Assembly: GCA_921293015.1 (NCBI GenBank)
Contig: OV121081.1
Coordinates: forward strand, 62,017,022-62,081,021
Length of the DNA stretch: 64,000 bases
Source: Phorcus lineatus
Lineage: Eukaryota > Mollusca > Gastropoda > Trochida > Trochidae
Reading direction: 5' to 3'
The notes under the pieces are model-generated. The model saw nothing but the letters and a program-made list of their open reading frames with translations. It ran no database searches and was not told the origin of the DNA. The position numbers and the translations under genes were made by a program. This document shows, one piece after another, positions 22,700 to 35,892 of the stretch (position 1 is the first letter of the stretch; each line of letters begins with the position of its first letter).

Positions 22700-25600
22700 T
22701 TTCATAACATTATCTGCATTACAGTATTTATTATATATCTCATTTTAGTTTAAAAGTGATTTGCTGCTCAATTTATGTTGTATAAAGGACTTGGTTTTCT
22801 CAAAGCAAACTCTAACAAGAAACAACGAACAGACTATTTTGGAACTTAAAAATATCAAATCCCAACGGAAAACATTCAACAAACTATGTTTTCATTGTTA
22901 ATCTCTTTGCAACACATCTGTTAATGCTTAACATACAGCCGAAAATTTATTCATCTTCCTGTGTATCTGTGCGCAAATGTCAAGTAATTTTTAATGTCTT
23001 TGAGGCATCCTAGAATTGCGAAAAGGAAACGGATAATGTTGTCTTTAAAAAATCAGAACACTTCTATATTTGATGTTACGAAAGCTAAAAAATTCACCCA
23101 TGAACTGGCGGTCCTGATTTTTCAACTGTTTACTTTACACAATGACTTAGAATGATCCGTATTTAAACTAAGTAAACCAAAACGTGAACAAACTTTCGGG
23201 ATGCAGCTGTACGTCTGCAGTTGAAAATTAAAAACGCATTCTTTCTAAAAAGAAATACCTATACCAAACAACCAACAAGATATTTACATCGTTGTGCTAC
23301 ACATATCTCTTATATTGGGTACAATGCCATTTAACATTCAATAAAAAAAAAACCAGAGTCCGTACAAGGATGAAAAGGCCCGGAAGGAAATAGATCTCAC
23401 ACATACCTTATTAATACGTGCATCGATAGATGAATTCAGTTGATGGTATATACATGACTAATTGGGTTCAATATATATCAACAAGACACTAGCTTGTGAT
23501 TGAAAGTTTTGAATAAGCGGTGTTAATTCCTTGGAATAAGTGCATATTTGTTTTGGTAATAATACACATCATCCAAAGTATGAGGGGAGGCTGAATAACA
23601 TTCTGTTATAAAAATGGATAGATATGATGGCATCCCGTATGCACAATCTCAATGGCCTCATGCTGTTCTTGAGCCTCTGTCTGACGCCAATAACCTCATA
23701 GGTTGTCAGGCATATTGTCAGGCATATTGTCTGCCCACACCAGATCAAGGGATTAAGCTGAAGTTTAAATATTACCGTCATTTTGTTAAAAACGTGACCG
23801 ACACTTTGCAACAAAATAATAGCTTTTACTGCCTTTTGTACATGGTTTGATATTTGAACTTAGCTCAGTTATGTCATCTAGTTGAACAAGTTTATGTTAA
23901 TATTTTTCAGTTTAGTCACGAAAACAATAAAATGAGCAATGATATTGAAACGTTAAAAAAGATATAATGTTGTCAACCATATATAACTTATCTAAGGACA
24001 AATATGCATTTTCTATCTTACTTGATGAATGAAAAGTTTTACACTGATGGAGATTTCGCTTCCAAAGCATGATTTCTGAAACCCTTTAAAGTCTGAATTT
24101 TCGACTTAAGAAGAGTTATGCCTGCTTTTTTCTGTTTCATTCCCAATCATCAATCAATTTTTGTTATTTTGAAGAAGTAGTGTAGTTAAATATAAGTTAT
24201 TTCTTGTTTTGATTTGATATTATCCGAAATCACTTTCAAAACACATTGGTAGTTCACAAAATCCAAGGGTCTTTCAACAAGTATCTGATCATAATCACCA
24301 GTTACATGTGCATGATATTAAAAATCTCTAAAAGAGCAGTTCTGTGCAGTCACCCCCATTAACCTTGTTGGATCAAAGGATAATGTTATATCTTTTTTCA
24401 AAAACAGTGAAAGTGTAATAGATTTTCAATATACACACTATGTGCTCATTAGATTCTAAAAGAATTTTGAGACCAATGGAGTCAGCTGATCAGAAATGTT
24501 CCCGCATTATTCATTGATTAGGAATGAAATCCCTCGAATCTAAATCCTTGATACAAAATTACACATATATTTCTATGGTGCCAAGAATTCTAATTGCTTC
24601 TCAAATTATGTAATCCTTTGATGAAAAAACCCCAACTATCGTCACGAATGGTTACTTAATTGACCATACTAGGTACAAAGCCAGAACTAAAAATCTGGTT
24701 ATCAAAACTTTTTCATAAAAATAAACATTGAAACATGGAAAATGAAACTGGCTAGAAAGGTTTGCCCGAAAAATATAACCATCCATAAAAAAGCAGGTTA
24801 TTTGAGAATTTGTTTGGGATCTTTGCATATTTTAGAATATGAAACATATGGATAATATGTCAATATTTTGTTGTTGAAGTGCTTTAACTCCTTTAGTATA
24901 TTCCTTTTTCATTCAGTTATGTTCACTGTTGCTTGTTTCTCGCAAAGGTTTTATATCCACACGTAGCCTCCAAGAATTGACAGTTAATTCTCTTACATAA
25001 TATTTCACTCAGAAACAAATATGTGATGTAGGAGATTCATACACAGCAATTACTAGCCTAGCCTGTTGAAAAAATTCAATTCACATTACTCAAGAAAAGT
25101 TCTTGCTACGAGGAGGACCAGAACCATTTAAAATCTTATAAAACATAGGGATATCTGTCATTATCTCGGGGACAGAATATGGCAATGGTCTAAGTTAATA
25201 TACACATACAGATTATTCCACTTTTAATAGCTTATGGTAGTGCTAAACCTTGATAAAACACTCCCGGATCGACATTCTTAAAGAGCCAATTGTCTCTGTT
25301 AAGTCAGATAAGATAGACTATTTTATTGAAGAGTCTTTTGTATCGTTAACATTCTTTTTAAAAAAAAAATATGATGCATTCAAATGATGATTGTGCGTAA
25401 GTATTCTCATTTTCTCAAATTAGTAATTAGATTGTACTTAACGACTGAACTTAACATATTGTATTATACATTAATTAAAAGGTTTAAGATAAAGTATATA
25501 AGTAATATGTGACACTCACTAGAGTTCTTACAAGGAAAATGAAAAACAGAGTTTTGAAATGTTGATCCCTGGTCACTTCAACGAGCTGCAAAAACTTCCT

Positions 25601-28290
25601 CAGTTTACAGTGTGGTGTGAAATTATGTTAAGGAACGGTCAATCATCACTATTGACCCCAAAACACATCACTGTCTGTTTTAGTTTTCTTCATGCTCTGA
25701 TACATAATACTTACACTATGATAGGCAAATATGTGAGCAAACTTTAAGGATTCAGCTGTATCACAAGATACAAAAACTACAAAGTCTAAACAATTATTGG
25801 TCTCGGTCTATATTAAACCCCCGACACAAAACGTTACACACGAGCCATACCAGTATATTGATACTATTATCAGTTACGATCGGATAGAAATATTGATCTC
25901 TGATATAATCTGACATATATACTTGACTTCAAAAGTGCAGTTTTAGTAATTTAGCAGACTCGTTAACTCATTGAAAATACTCTCCATATTACAATCTCAT
26001 AAATACTGGAGTGGGTCAGAACAGACAAATTGCTTTAAGCTAGGGATAAGAAATGCAATTTAGGTACGTTATCTCAGGACTCAGGACACGTTAACTGTTA
26101 TAGATTGCTAAGTCAAGGATATTCAAGATAATGAATGTTAATGTTAGCTAAAAATGTATGTTTATGCCAGTAAGAAAAAAAGTATTTATTCAAGGCATTT
26201 TGAATACTTGAAAAGGAATATTGAAGTAAATATAAAATACGTCAATAAATTTAGTACAGAGCCGTAACAGGCACGTTCAGACTGTCTCGTTAGTTGCATT
26301 GACTTACATAGTGTAGCATAAATATTTTTTAATGCAATTAATTAATGTCGGATAATGTTCATTCTGTGGAATCATGGATAAAACCATCTGTTCTGTTTCC
26401 CATTGCATGTCTAAGACAACATAATGAATTAATCATAATTTCGAAAAACCTTTATTATGAAGATTTATGGAAATGGATTTTTGTTCAAAAATATGAATTC
26501 TTAGATATGAATTGGATAATTAAATAGATGTTATGTAATTAAAGTTAAGATGGTTTCAATTCAACCTGCAGAATTTTAAAATGATCCAGTAAGAAAATAC
26601 TTCATGAAAGTTATTCAAACTAACCTTACGTAACCTGAAAATCTAAGTCTCAATAATGGCAACATCCGAATACATGTGGCATGGGTCTGTAGTTAAACAT
26701 TTTCGATGTTCAAGACAATGTGACAGCGACAAGAACCATTGCTAAAGTTGCTTATCCTAGCAGCAAGCAGCATTTTCATGTAAAAGAAACAATGTAAAGA
26801 AAATATGAAATATTTTCAAAAAGGACATTACATTTGAGTTCAATATTTCAGTGGTCAAGTCAATGTTCAATCATTGCAAACATGGGACGTATCTTGGAGC
26901 TTAATCTAACAAACAGCAGGACGGAGTGTTCTAAACCACCTAAGTGAGTCAGATCCGTGTCTTGGAAACTGCTAATTCATTGTCTCAATCATTGCATTAA
27001 TCCTGAAGTCTATCAATGAATTGCCTCAAGTTTGGTGAGTCCCCGGTAATCAAGTTATAACAATGCATACCAAGAACACGGAAGATCTATCCAAATATCT
27101 CCCCCTGATGACTGTGTAGATAGTAAATATTAGATTTGCGTTTAGTCCTTGGAATCAATTTTGGTCCTGATGTACAAGAAGAAGAGATCATGTTAGAATT
27201 GGACCGAATCAATGTTAGCCGCCCTTCTAATAAAAAGGGAAATAAGAAGGAAGAGAGAGGAAATAGTTATATGTTATGTGTGTATATACAGAAAAGACAA
27301 AAGGAGATGGCAAGAAAGTAAGAGTTGATGAAGAAAGAAAATAGACCGAGTGAAAGAGAGAGATAAATAGGAAAAAGGAGAAAAATCTAATAAGCAGCAA
27401 GCCGTATGAATGAGACAAGAAAAGAGACAGAAATCAATAGAGAGCAGTGGGATAACTAAGAATATTTTAATTCCACAGTTTTGACAGTTTTACTAGACTC
27501 AGTCCATGATATATCAACACTAATTCCTTTACAACAGGCGTTGCAGGTGAGCGTGTTTTCGAGAGCACCTTGCTGTGGAAGGTATTTTATGAAACCTTCC
27601 AGCACATGGCGAATAAAGAATCAGCAGTACATAATGAGATATACATATAACTCCCATAATGAACAAACCAGGTAAGACTGAGATTAACATGCTTGCGGTA
27701 AGAGAAAAACGATTATGATAAAAATTATAGAATTATTAAAAATATGGCAAGTTAATATACATAATAAACGTGACCGACAGAGGCCGTTCACACCTATTAA
27801 AATCTCGAATATGGATGCAAAATATGTTAAATCCATTAATCTGTATAACCCAATTAGATATGGAAAGATTCTAGTCTTTGGCAACTTCCCGACGGTATTG
27901 TGAATGGCTTTACCTCCTCGACTCTAAGCGCATCACCAATATCCCTGCTGTAGAGGGATGTTTATCTCTGCTAGAAGTGCCACTGGATAACCTTTCGTTG
28001 ATAGAACAGTACTTTCGTAACGAGTAGAAAAATTAGGTTTGTTTTGCCAGTATATCAAATAGGTTTATTGAGTGCTTACAAGGTGTGGTGCTTCTATGTA
28101 AGTTATACTCTTACAGCTCTGACAAGCATAACCTTGGATCATACCGTATTACAGGGCACTTTTAAGAAACGAAAAAATCACTTTGAAAATCTCTTTAAAG
28201 AATCTATCGAACAATCTCCAAAACAATGAACGATTGAATATGGTTATGTGACGCCATTATATTGCCATTTCAGTATTCATGTTAAACCTT
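22700..28290. repeat. tandem array unit 3
   Basis: Third unit. Shared blocks: TTTTAGTTTAAAAGTGATTT at 22743, TTTGAGGCATCCTAGAATTG at 22998, ATGGCATCCCGTATGC at 23629, CACCCCCATTAACCTTG at 24351, GTGCCAAGAATTCTAATTGC at 24577, the block 26930-27235, CCAGCACATGGCGAAT at 27599 and the hairpin block at 27885-27980. The DNA at 20047-20180 and 26937-27070 looks about 90% identical by eye, the highest in the array. The GATCACAATCTGATCCCTGC block of units 2 and 4 is absent. Confidence 0.85.
23597..23850 (+). repeat. array block with 78-codon ORF, unit 3 copy
   Basis: Counterpart of the 13120 block. A TATAAAAATGG element at 23609 is followed by a 78-codon frame (23614-23850) that contains a duplicated 12-base unit encoding CQAY CQAY. 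The alternative frame from ATG 23631 gives a 24-residue peptide with a signal-peptide-like core (LMLFLSLCLTP) but stops at once. A one-base indel against unit 1 swaps the frames. I do not call it a gene. Confidence 0.45.
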
Positions 28291-29049
28291 AATCGAGTCG
28301 TGTTCATTGTAGAATGTTGGTTAACTCAGGCATGTGGTTTTTGAAAGACTAAAGGTTGTCCAATTAGCGACAAGCACTAGCAGTATAACCTTCACAAGCG
28401 TTTTTACTCTTAAAAGTTTAAGGGAATTCCAGCCCTTATTTTCAATTCATTAAAGTTAGGTGGTCACTATATGTCAAATGAGTCATTTAATAGCTCTAAT
28501 TTTTACTTGTCCTTGGTCTCCCTTCACTTAATTACATAACGCAGAACGACTCCGACAGCATGTGATGTCCATTATGTCACTTAGAGATAGCGTTGACGAT
28601 GGTCTAATGCAAGCATAAATTAGCTTTTATGCGGTAAAATAATATTGCTTATGCTTTTGGGGATTTGTAAGATATCAAATCATATCTGTATTGTTTGAAC
28701 AAAAATCTCATTGGAAATTCAGTACCTATGTCGATTCGCCTGAAGTTGGAATCGGTAGACAGTATTTGTCACCTTTCAGAGGTTAGTCACGTTTTTAGTC
28801 AGGTGTTTTTTTCCATAGAGGTAATGACCGTCATCGATTATGAACAACTATTTGACTACTTGCACCAAAAAAAAGATTGACACCTTTTTTAATTGTTTTC
28901 CAATATACGTGAAAAATTCCGTATCACAAGTTGAAATACACAAATTTACGGATTAGACACTTTCGAATGCAATATTACTGTACGACTTTATTTGCCGAAG
29001 AGTTTAGGTTGATAGATCACTTTGTGTAGCTGATAATGGTTTTAACATT
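28291..29049. other. gap between array units 3 and 4; nothing recognised
   Basis: AT-rich sequence without clear homology to other units and without a supported gene. Confidence 0.5.
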
Positions 29050-30290
29050 TGCAGACAAATAGGCGATAATGCATTTAATGTACCTATCGTAGATTTCATT
29101 TTAGTTTAAAGTGATTCACAGCTCCATTAATGTTGTATTGTTGACCAAATTTGGTTGTCTCAAGACAAACCATAGCAAGAAAAAAAAAGAAAAAATATTG
29201 GAAATTAAAGTTATCAAATCAAAATGCAAAGCATTTAAAGAACTATTTTTCACTGTTAATTACTTTGCACCACATCTGTTAATTTCTGACTTACAGCTGC
29301 GTTCCGAAATGTTTTAGACTGCGTATCTTAATGCAAATATAAAGCATTTTGTTTATGGCTTTGAGACATCCTGCAATCGCGAGGACAAAAGGGAATATGT
29401 TGTCTTGTCAAAAATCAGAACACGTGTGTGTATTTGATGATGCAAAAATTAACGTTAACTTAAAATTAACTGCACCTATGACGGTCCTGACTTTCCAACT
29501 GTTTATTTTACACGAGGACAAAGAGCGATCTGTGGTTAGTGCACCTTATTTAGTCAAACAATATCAAGAAATTTAATTGTACAAAATTTAACAAAATTGA
29601 CAATACTATACATCCAACGGGATAGTTTCACTATTATATCACGAAGGATTTAAACGCTAGTGTAGTTTTCTACAAGATGGAAACAGACAGACTGCATTAC
29701 ACAGATGAAAAGGGCCCGCTAGGAAATAGATCCCACAAGCAATAGGTGCACAGATAAATGTAGATGACATGTAATTGGGTTCAATATATATCAACTGTCA
29801 CCAGCTTGTGATTGAAACTTTTGAACGAGCTAAATTGAAAACATGAAAATCTACGAAATCTGTAAACGGTGTTAATTCCTTGGAATCAGTGCATATTTGT
29901 TTTGGTAATATTAAACGTCATCAAAGGTATTAGGGGCGGTTGAGTAACGTTCTGTTAAAAATGTATAGATATGATGGCATCCCGTATCCACAATCTCAAT
30001 GACCTTTAAGCTGTCGGGCTTGTTGTCTGCCGACACCAGATCAAAAGATTAAGATGAAGTTTGAGTTTTACTAACATCTTGTAAAGAAAAGGACGTACAG
30101 TCCGTAACAAACACTTTGCATCAAAATAGTAGCTTTTACTGTTTAGCTGAGTTTCTCATGCTGCATTGCTGGTTTTGTTTATGTGCGATTATTTGTAAAT
30201 GCAGATGGAAGGTTCAGGTTGTACATTTGTATTAAATATAAACTAAGTTTAGTGATTACGTCTAGTTGAATCTGTTTGTAGTCAAGGGTC

Positions 30291-30552
30291 AGTTTTGGTA
30301 TATGTCAATTTAATAAGCAATACATGGAACATTAAAAATCAATGAATAATTCTCTCTACAACATATCCAGGCCAAAAATTATACAATAGGCGCTTCTTAC
30401 ATCGTTACCCTGAGACAAGGAAAGTACAGTTTTGATATATGTCAATGAAAGAAGCAATAAATGAATCATTGAAAAATAATGAAGACTTCTCTCAACGACA
30501 TATACAGGCAAAAAGAGCTGGAGAGGTCGCTCTCAAATGTTTTACCCTGAGA
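30291..30552. repeat. two-copy tandem duplication (~137 bp)
   Basis: 30291-30427 and 30428-30552 share AGTTTTGGTATATGTCAAT/AGTTTTGATATATGTCAAT starts, an ACATATCCAGGC/ACATATACAGGC middle and a TTACCCTGAGACAA end. The duplication is nested inside array unit 4; unit 3 has at most one degenerate copy. Confidence 0.75.
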
Positions 30553-32359
30553 CAAAGATGCATTTTCTGCCAAAATTCATTTATGAAGAATTTGACATTG
30601 ATGTAATGGGTTTGTAACTAAAGCCTGATTTCTGATATTTTCAAAAGTTGGAATGCTTCCACTTCTGTACTTCTTCCGTCACACATCAACTCAATAATGA
30701 CTGAATCTGTTTCAGTTCAAATTATCAATCAATATGATTTTGCGAGAGAATAGAAAGTTATAAGGCAGTTAATTATTTGTTGATTACTGGTTTTGAATTG
30801 ATGTTTTCCAAAATTAATTTCAAACCACATTCGTGACGTTCAAACGCCTTCAAACAAAATATCTGATCTTAATCACATTTTACATGCGCATATATTATAG
30901 ATCAATCTTTCATGTTAAAAGAGCGTTTTTATACAGTCACCCCTAGTAACCATCTGGTTCAAGGGATGCAATATTTCTTTTTTCAAAAAGGCACAAAATT
31001 AATCTTGTTAGAAGTGTATAGATTTTCAAGTTGCACACTAGATGCTCATTAGTTTGTTAATCAAATGTCAGAATTTTGTGATAGATGGAGTCATCTGAAC
31101 ATGAGAAGAGAATTTCTGCATCATTTTTTTTATTTTGAATGAAATCATTTTACGTTCTTGATCAAAAATACAAATATAGCTCCATAGGTGCCAAGAATCC
31201 TAATTACTTTCACAAATCGTGCAATGCTTTGGTGTAATGAAGCAGGATAAAAATTCCCTCATGTATTGTTTCTTCTGTTAACATGAATTCTATGTTCAAA
31301 GAGAAACATATCTATCTTGTCATCAAGATTTGATTCCAAAAACATTCATAGATAAAATGACATTGACATGTAAGAAATAAAACTATTAAAAAACAGTCAA
31401 ATAAAATCTTGCTTGAAAAAATAAATAAATTAAGAATCCTTAATTAAAAAAATCAAGATATATCATGCCATTAAAATACAAAAAGTTCATAACCAGACCA
31501 TACTTGATAAAAATAGTTATCTGGATATTGAAAAGAACATTACAAAATCTCAAAAAACTTTCTTCAATTCACTTTCACCTTTTTCACACAACACATTGCA
31601 TGTTATTAAAAGATGAGACAATAAGGATATTTATACACACAATCACTATATTCTTTTATAAACTTAAAACTCTAGGACAGTTCATTTCTTCACAGATAAT
31701 GTAAGTAAATTAAAGTTAAATGTTTTAGGAGATTTAATCACACAATTACAAACAGGTCAAGTCTGTGATATAAACAGATTGAAGTAAATATACTTCTTCC
31801 GTCACACATCAGCTCAAAAATGATCCCGCTATGAAATAAATACTGGACCAGTAGATCTCAGTTATAACCTATTCGACGAACTATGGTAACGGTCTAAGTT
31901 GATGTATACAAGCTGCTTGTTTCACTATTTAAAGCGTTTGCTAGTGATAAAACCATAATACAACCCTCTCATGTTCAGTATTTGCAGAAATATAAAGAAC
32001 AGTGAACTTTAAAAAAAACAATAAAAAGAACTTCCAAAAAAAACTTCCATGTAATAATGAGTTTGATATACATATTTCTCAAAGAGTGTTTGAATTATTT
32101 GTTGCAAGACATTTAACTTATTGAAGATTTTTTTTATTATCTTCAATTCATTTTGATTAGTTTTCTGAAAAAGGAGCATAAGGTAAGGATTGCATAATCG
32201 AAACTGTTCTACTTTTAGATAGAATAACTTTAACAAAATTTATTAGATTAAATAGAAAAGATTAAATAATTTTATGAAAGGAATTTCAGTTAACAATTAA
32301 AGATTGGGAATAGATCAATTATTTTTACAAAAAGCTCTACACAGCACTTTGCAAATGCA

Positions 32360-32905
32360 TAACCCTTTGACACCCCATGATATACAATCTCAGACAAATA
32401 TTTGTCGAAGTGGACCACCCATGATACAACCATCTGTACTCTGAAAGAGATCTTCTTCTTGGTTAAAACCCCTGATTGAATGCAGTCTAAGACACATTGG
32501 TCCTTTAGTGACAACCCCTGATACATAACACTTTCACAGTCTGAGAGAAAAACCTGCCTTAGTCGACAACCCATGACGACACCTGGATAGCAGGATACTT
32601 TCCTAGTGACAACTCACCATACAACACCGCTATAGCCTGATATAGACATAGGTCCGAGGAGCAACCTCTCATTGAAGTCTGAAATGAATATTGGTCTCAG
32701 AGAGAACCCCTGACTCCAACCCCCACATTCTGAGACAGAAGTTTGTTCTAGTGACAAACCCTGATACGTACAAAACCTTCTACAGTTTGAGAGACCTATT
32801 GATCTATGTTTAACCAGGCCTGGTATAAAACCTATCCACTCTGAAACAAATATTGGATTAATTCTATAATATCCCTGATACAAAACCTTGACCCTACAAG
32901 GCATA
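32360..32905. repeat. ~50 bp minisatellite, about 10-11 copies (unit 4)
   Basis: Successive degenerate copies begin near 32364, 32407, 32465, 32510, 32565, 32608, 32662, 32704, 32753, 32810 and 32865. Each has a CCTGATAC-like start, a CAGTCTGAGACA-like centre and a TTGGTCTTAGTG-like end, with period about 43-58. The long minus-strand frames across it (32290-32574 and 32614-32904), with recurring QGLSL-like peptide, are by-products of the repeat. Confidence 0.8.
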
Positions 32906-34565
32906 CCAGTACATTGATATAATTATCAGTAACGATCTTTGATCTAAAAGAAACGGTGATCGCAACTATAATCTGACATATGTACTTGACTTAAGGTGCA
33001 ATTTGTGTAGAGTAAGAGCCAATTTGAAATAAATTGAAAATACGTTCCCTATTCACAATGTCAGAAATACCGGTGTTAGAACAAAAACGTCTCATGCGCA
33101 GTTATCTTAGCCAGTGACATATGTACATCAAACGCGGATCACAATCTGATCCCTGCCTGTTGATTTCGTGTCATGCAAGAAGGGGTCAATTGGACACTTT
33201 GTTTATTGAGATGAGTCTTTGTTCGTGATAGTATGATGACGTAAATAGTATTAAGATTCCATACAGAACAGTGAGGATTGGAAACAAACTGAATGATGAT
33301 TTTCCTTTTAGTCTTCTCTTTCAGGAGCATATGCGAAACTTTTGTACATATATTGGTATATTTGGATATCATTATAAAATACATAAAATCAAATGGTAAT
33401 TGTTTCCTTTAATTCAACCTGGAAAATTATATAATGACCCAGGGTATTCCATGCAAATTAATCAAACTGCACTAATTCAATATGAATGAATTGAACATAG
33501 TTACCATGGAACAGTTGAATAATCAAGAATAGTTTGCTTTCGAACGTTTATTTTTGTTCACAACAACCGTTATCAGAAAGTGTGTATTCAGCGCTCTATA
33601 TGGTAGAAGATATTTGTGCCGAAACCTGCCAGCACATGGCGAATCAAGAATGAGCAGAGGATAATGAGATATACACATGAATTCATCAATAAACACAACA
33701 CGGGTCAGTGCCTCAGGAGAGCAAGTGGTAGCGTGTTTGCGGTTAGAAAAAGGCGATTATGACGAAAATAATTGTGTTTTTAAAAAAATGTTCAGTTAAT
33801 GTACACAAAAACGTGACCTAAGCAGGTCGTTCACACCTATACTCATTTTGAGATGCAAAATATGTTTAATCTATCCATCTAAATAACCCAGTTAGATATT
33901 TGAAGGGTTCTGGTCATAGGAAACTCCCCGACGGTATTGTGAATGGGTTTACCTCCTCGCCTCTGAGCGCTTCACGGATATCTCTGCTGTAGAGGGATGT
34001 TCATCTCTGATAGAAGTGCCACTGGATAACGTTGTGTTGATAAAACAGCACGTTTGTAATAAGAATGAAAATTGGGTTTGTTTTGCAGGTATCTGAAACG
34101 AGTCGAGTGAGTACACTTATGGTGTGGTGCTTCTATGTAAGTAATACTCTTAGAGTCTGACAAAGATGACCTTGGATCATAGCGTATCACGGCGCATTTT
34201 ATATGACTAATAACATTGATCTGGCGCCCTAGGACGGAAATCGGTTATGCGTAATTTGCGTTGGTACTAGTGTTGGTATCTGAAGCACAGCAATATATCT
34301 ATAAATTACGATTAACAAAATAATTCAATTATTTGCAATTGTAAGTTCAAACTGTTTGAAGTATGCTTGATACAACGTTATGATTATATTGTGTGATACA
34401 GTAAAGCATAAAGTATACATACTAAATTTTGGTCTGTATCATACTAAAATTTTAAAGGGATTCTTAAATTGAAAAGTCATTAATAACGTTTCGTTGTTCA
34501 TGTCAACAGCTTTTATAATATCATTAATTTCATGTCCTGTTTACTCCCTGAAAGTATGGCCGTAG

Positions 34566-35892
34566 TATAGGTTAATTCAATCAAGTTAGACTGATTTCCT
34601 GGTAAAGGCTCTTCCGTTCTCCTCCCCCACGCGTGTGACTTGACCACTAAATGTTGAGGTCAAAATGAGGGTCAAGAGATCACATCCGGGCAACAAGCAG
34701 ATTAATTTGTTTATTTTTCTTCACAAAAATTTGCTCTCTATTTTCAGGCTACGTCATGGTCTTAAAAGTATATAAGTGATTTATAATTTTTCCAAAATTT
34801 CAGGCGTTTTTTATTGAAGACATCTTGATTTACATTGAATATAATGTGACGTGTTATCATTTTACCAATTTTTAGACAACAAACCGTTCTACAAGAGTCC
34901 ATACTAAGTGGATCAGATCATCTGTGTCCAGGTAAACGTACGTAACAGTGTTCCTTTAATTTCCTGTTGGCGTTATTCCTTCTGGCAATTAAGACATCTA
35001 ACCCTAACGAGCAGTTGTTTGACTTCTGAGTCACTTGACTTTTCACCAGTAGCCAGGTTCGTGATTATCATCTTTTTACATTTTGCGTGCGTGAACTTTA
35101 ATTATCACAAGTTTCGCGTTAGGTTTTTGTCCGATTTTTATCGATATAATTTGCATACAAATTGTTCATTTTTTCATCTCAAAAAGGGATAAATTTCTTT
35201 CGACGATGAGTATATTTGAATTCTTCGTCCTTGAATGTAGAATAACAAGAAGGACCCGTATGTAGGCGATTAAGAAGAACATCGTGACAAATATCATCCT
35301 TTAATCTGTAATGATTCATATAAATTATTATTCTTAAATGATCCTAAAATGTTTTTCACTAGAAATGACTTGATCTTATTTCACGTTTTGTTAAAAGAGT
35401 TTTTATTTTAACTTTGAAATAATAGAATATCAAAATGCCTTTGACTGCATTTAAAAGGCCAAATGTAACATTCATTGATTCAGTAATATGATGAATAATT
35501 CATATTTTTGTGATCGCATTTAGATTAATATTTATTGCTACTGTGTCATAGTGTCCCTACAAATATCTGTATTTTTTTTTAACACAGTCACGGCGCTTGA
35601 ATAACAAATGTAAAGCTTGCCCTGTGTGTGGAATTGAAAAAAGCCCATTACAGTTATATAATAAATAAAATAAAAGTTTACTAATTTCGAAAACAAAGGA
35701 ACAGTTCTCATCATATCATGTGTAATACAGTTGGCCTCCTTATGCAAAGGCAAGATAGTGACCAGTATAAATTTGCCTCTTCTAGTGTAACTAGTTCGGT
35801 AATCAGTGTAATATTATCATTCATAATGTCATCTCTGCACGGAAATCCTGCTACATCAGCGTGTATGAATCCGCTCTCACTCCTTCCATATA
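34566..35892. other. no supported gene
   Basis: After the array the DNA is ordinary AT-rich intergenic sequence. Near 34660 two AGGTCA-like half-sites (AGGTCA at 34660 and GGGTCA at 34672) are spaced by six bases. This could be chance. Nothing else is seen. Confidence 0.5.

Larger units (their letters stand above)
29050..34565. repeat. tandem array unit 4
   Basis: Fourth unit. Blocks in order: TTTTAGTTTAAAGTGATTCA at 29100, TTTGAGACATCCTGCAATCG at 29357, ATGGCATCCCGTATCC at 29973 with a ~40 bp internal deletion, AGTCACCCCTAGTAACCATC near 30937, GTGCCAAGAATCCTAATTAC at 31189, an expanded minisatellite at 32.36-32.90 kb, GATCACAATCTGATCCCTGC at 33137, CCAGCACATGGCGAAT at 33631, the hairpin block at 33925-34030 and the closing GTCCTGTTTACTC near 34532. 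The 19.4-20.35 kb block of unit 2 is missing. Confidence 0.85.

Noticed and set aside
32290-32904. Two minus-strand frames with recurring QGLSL peptide
   Set aside because: The repetition comes from the 50 bp minisatellite at the DNA level; frames in other units are not kept.
12820-34565. CRISPR-like or ribosomal DNA explanation for the array
   Set aside because: Units are several kb long and diverged, with no short regular repeat-spacer pattern and no recognisable rRNA sequence.
34655-34680. Two RGGTCA half-sites with six-base spacing
   Set aside because: Could suggest a nuclear receptor site, but spacing of six is unusual and short motifs like this occur by chance in 64 kb.
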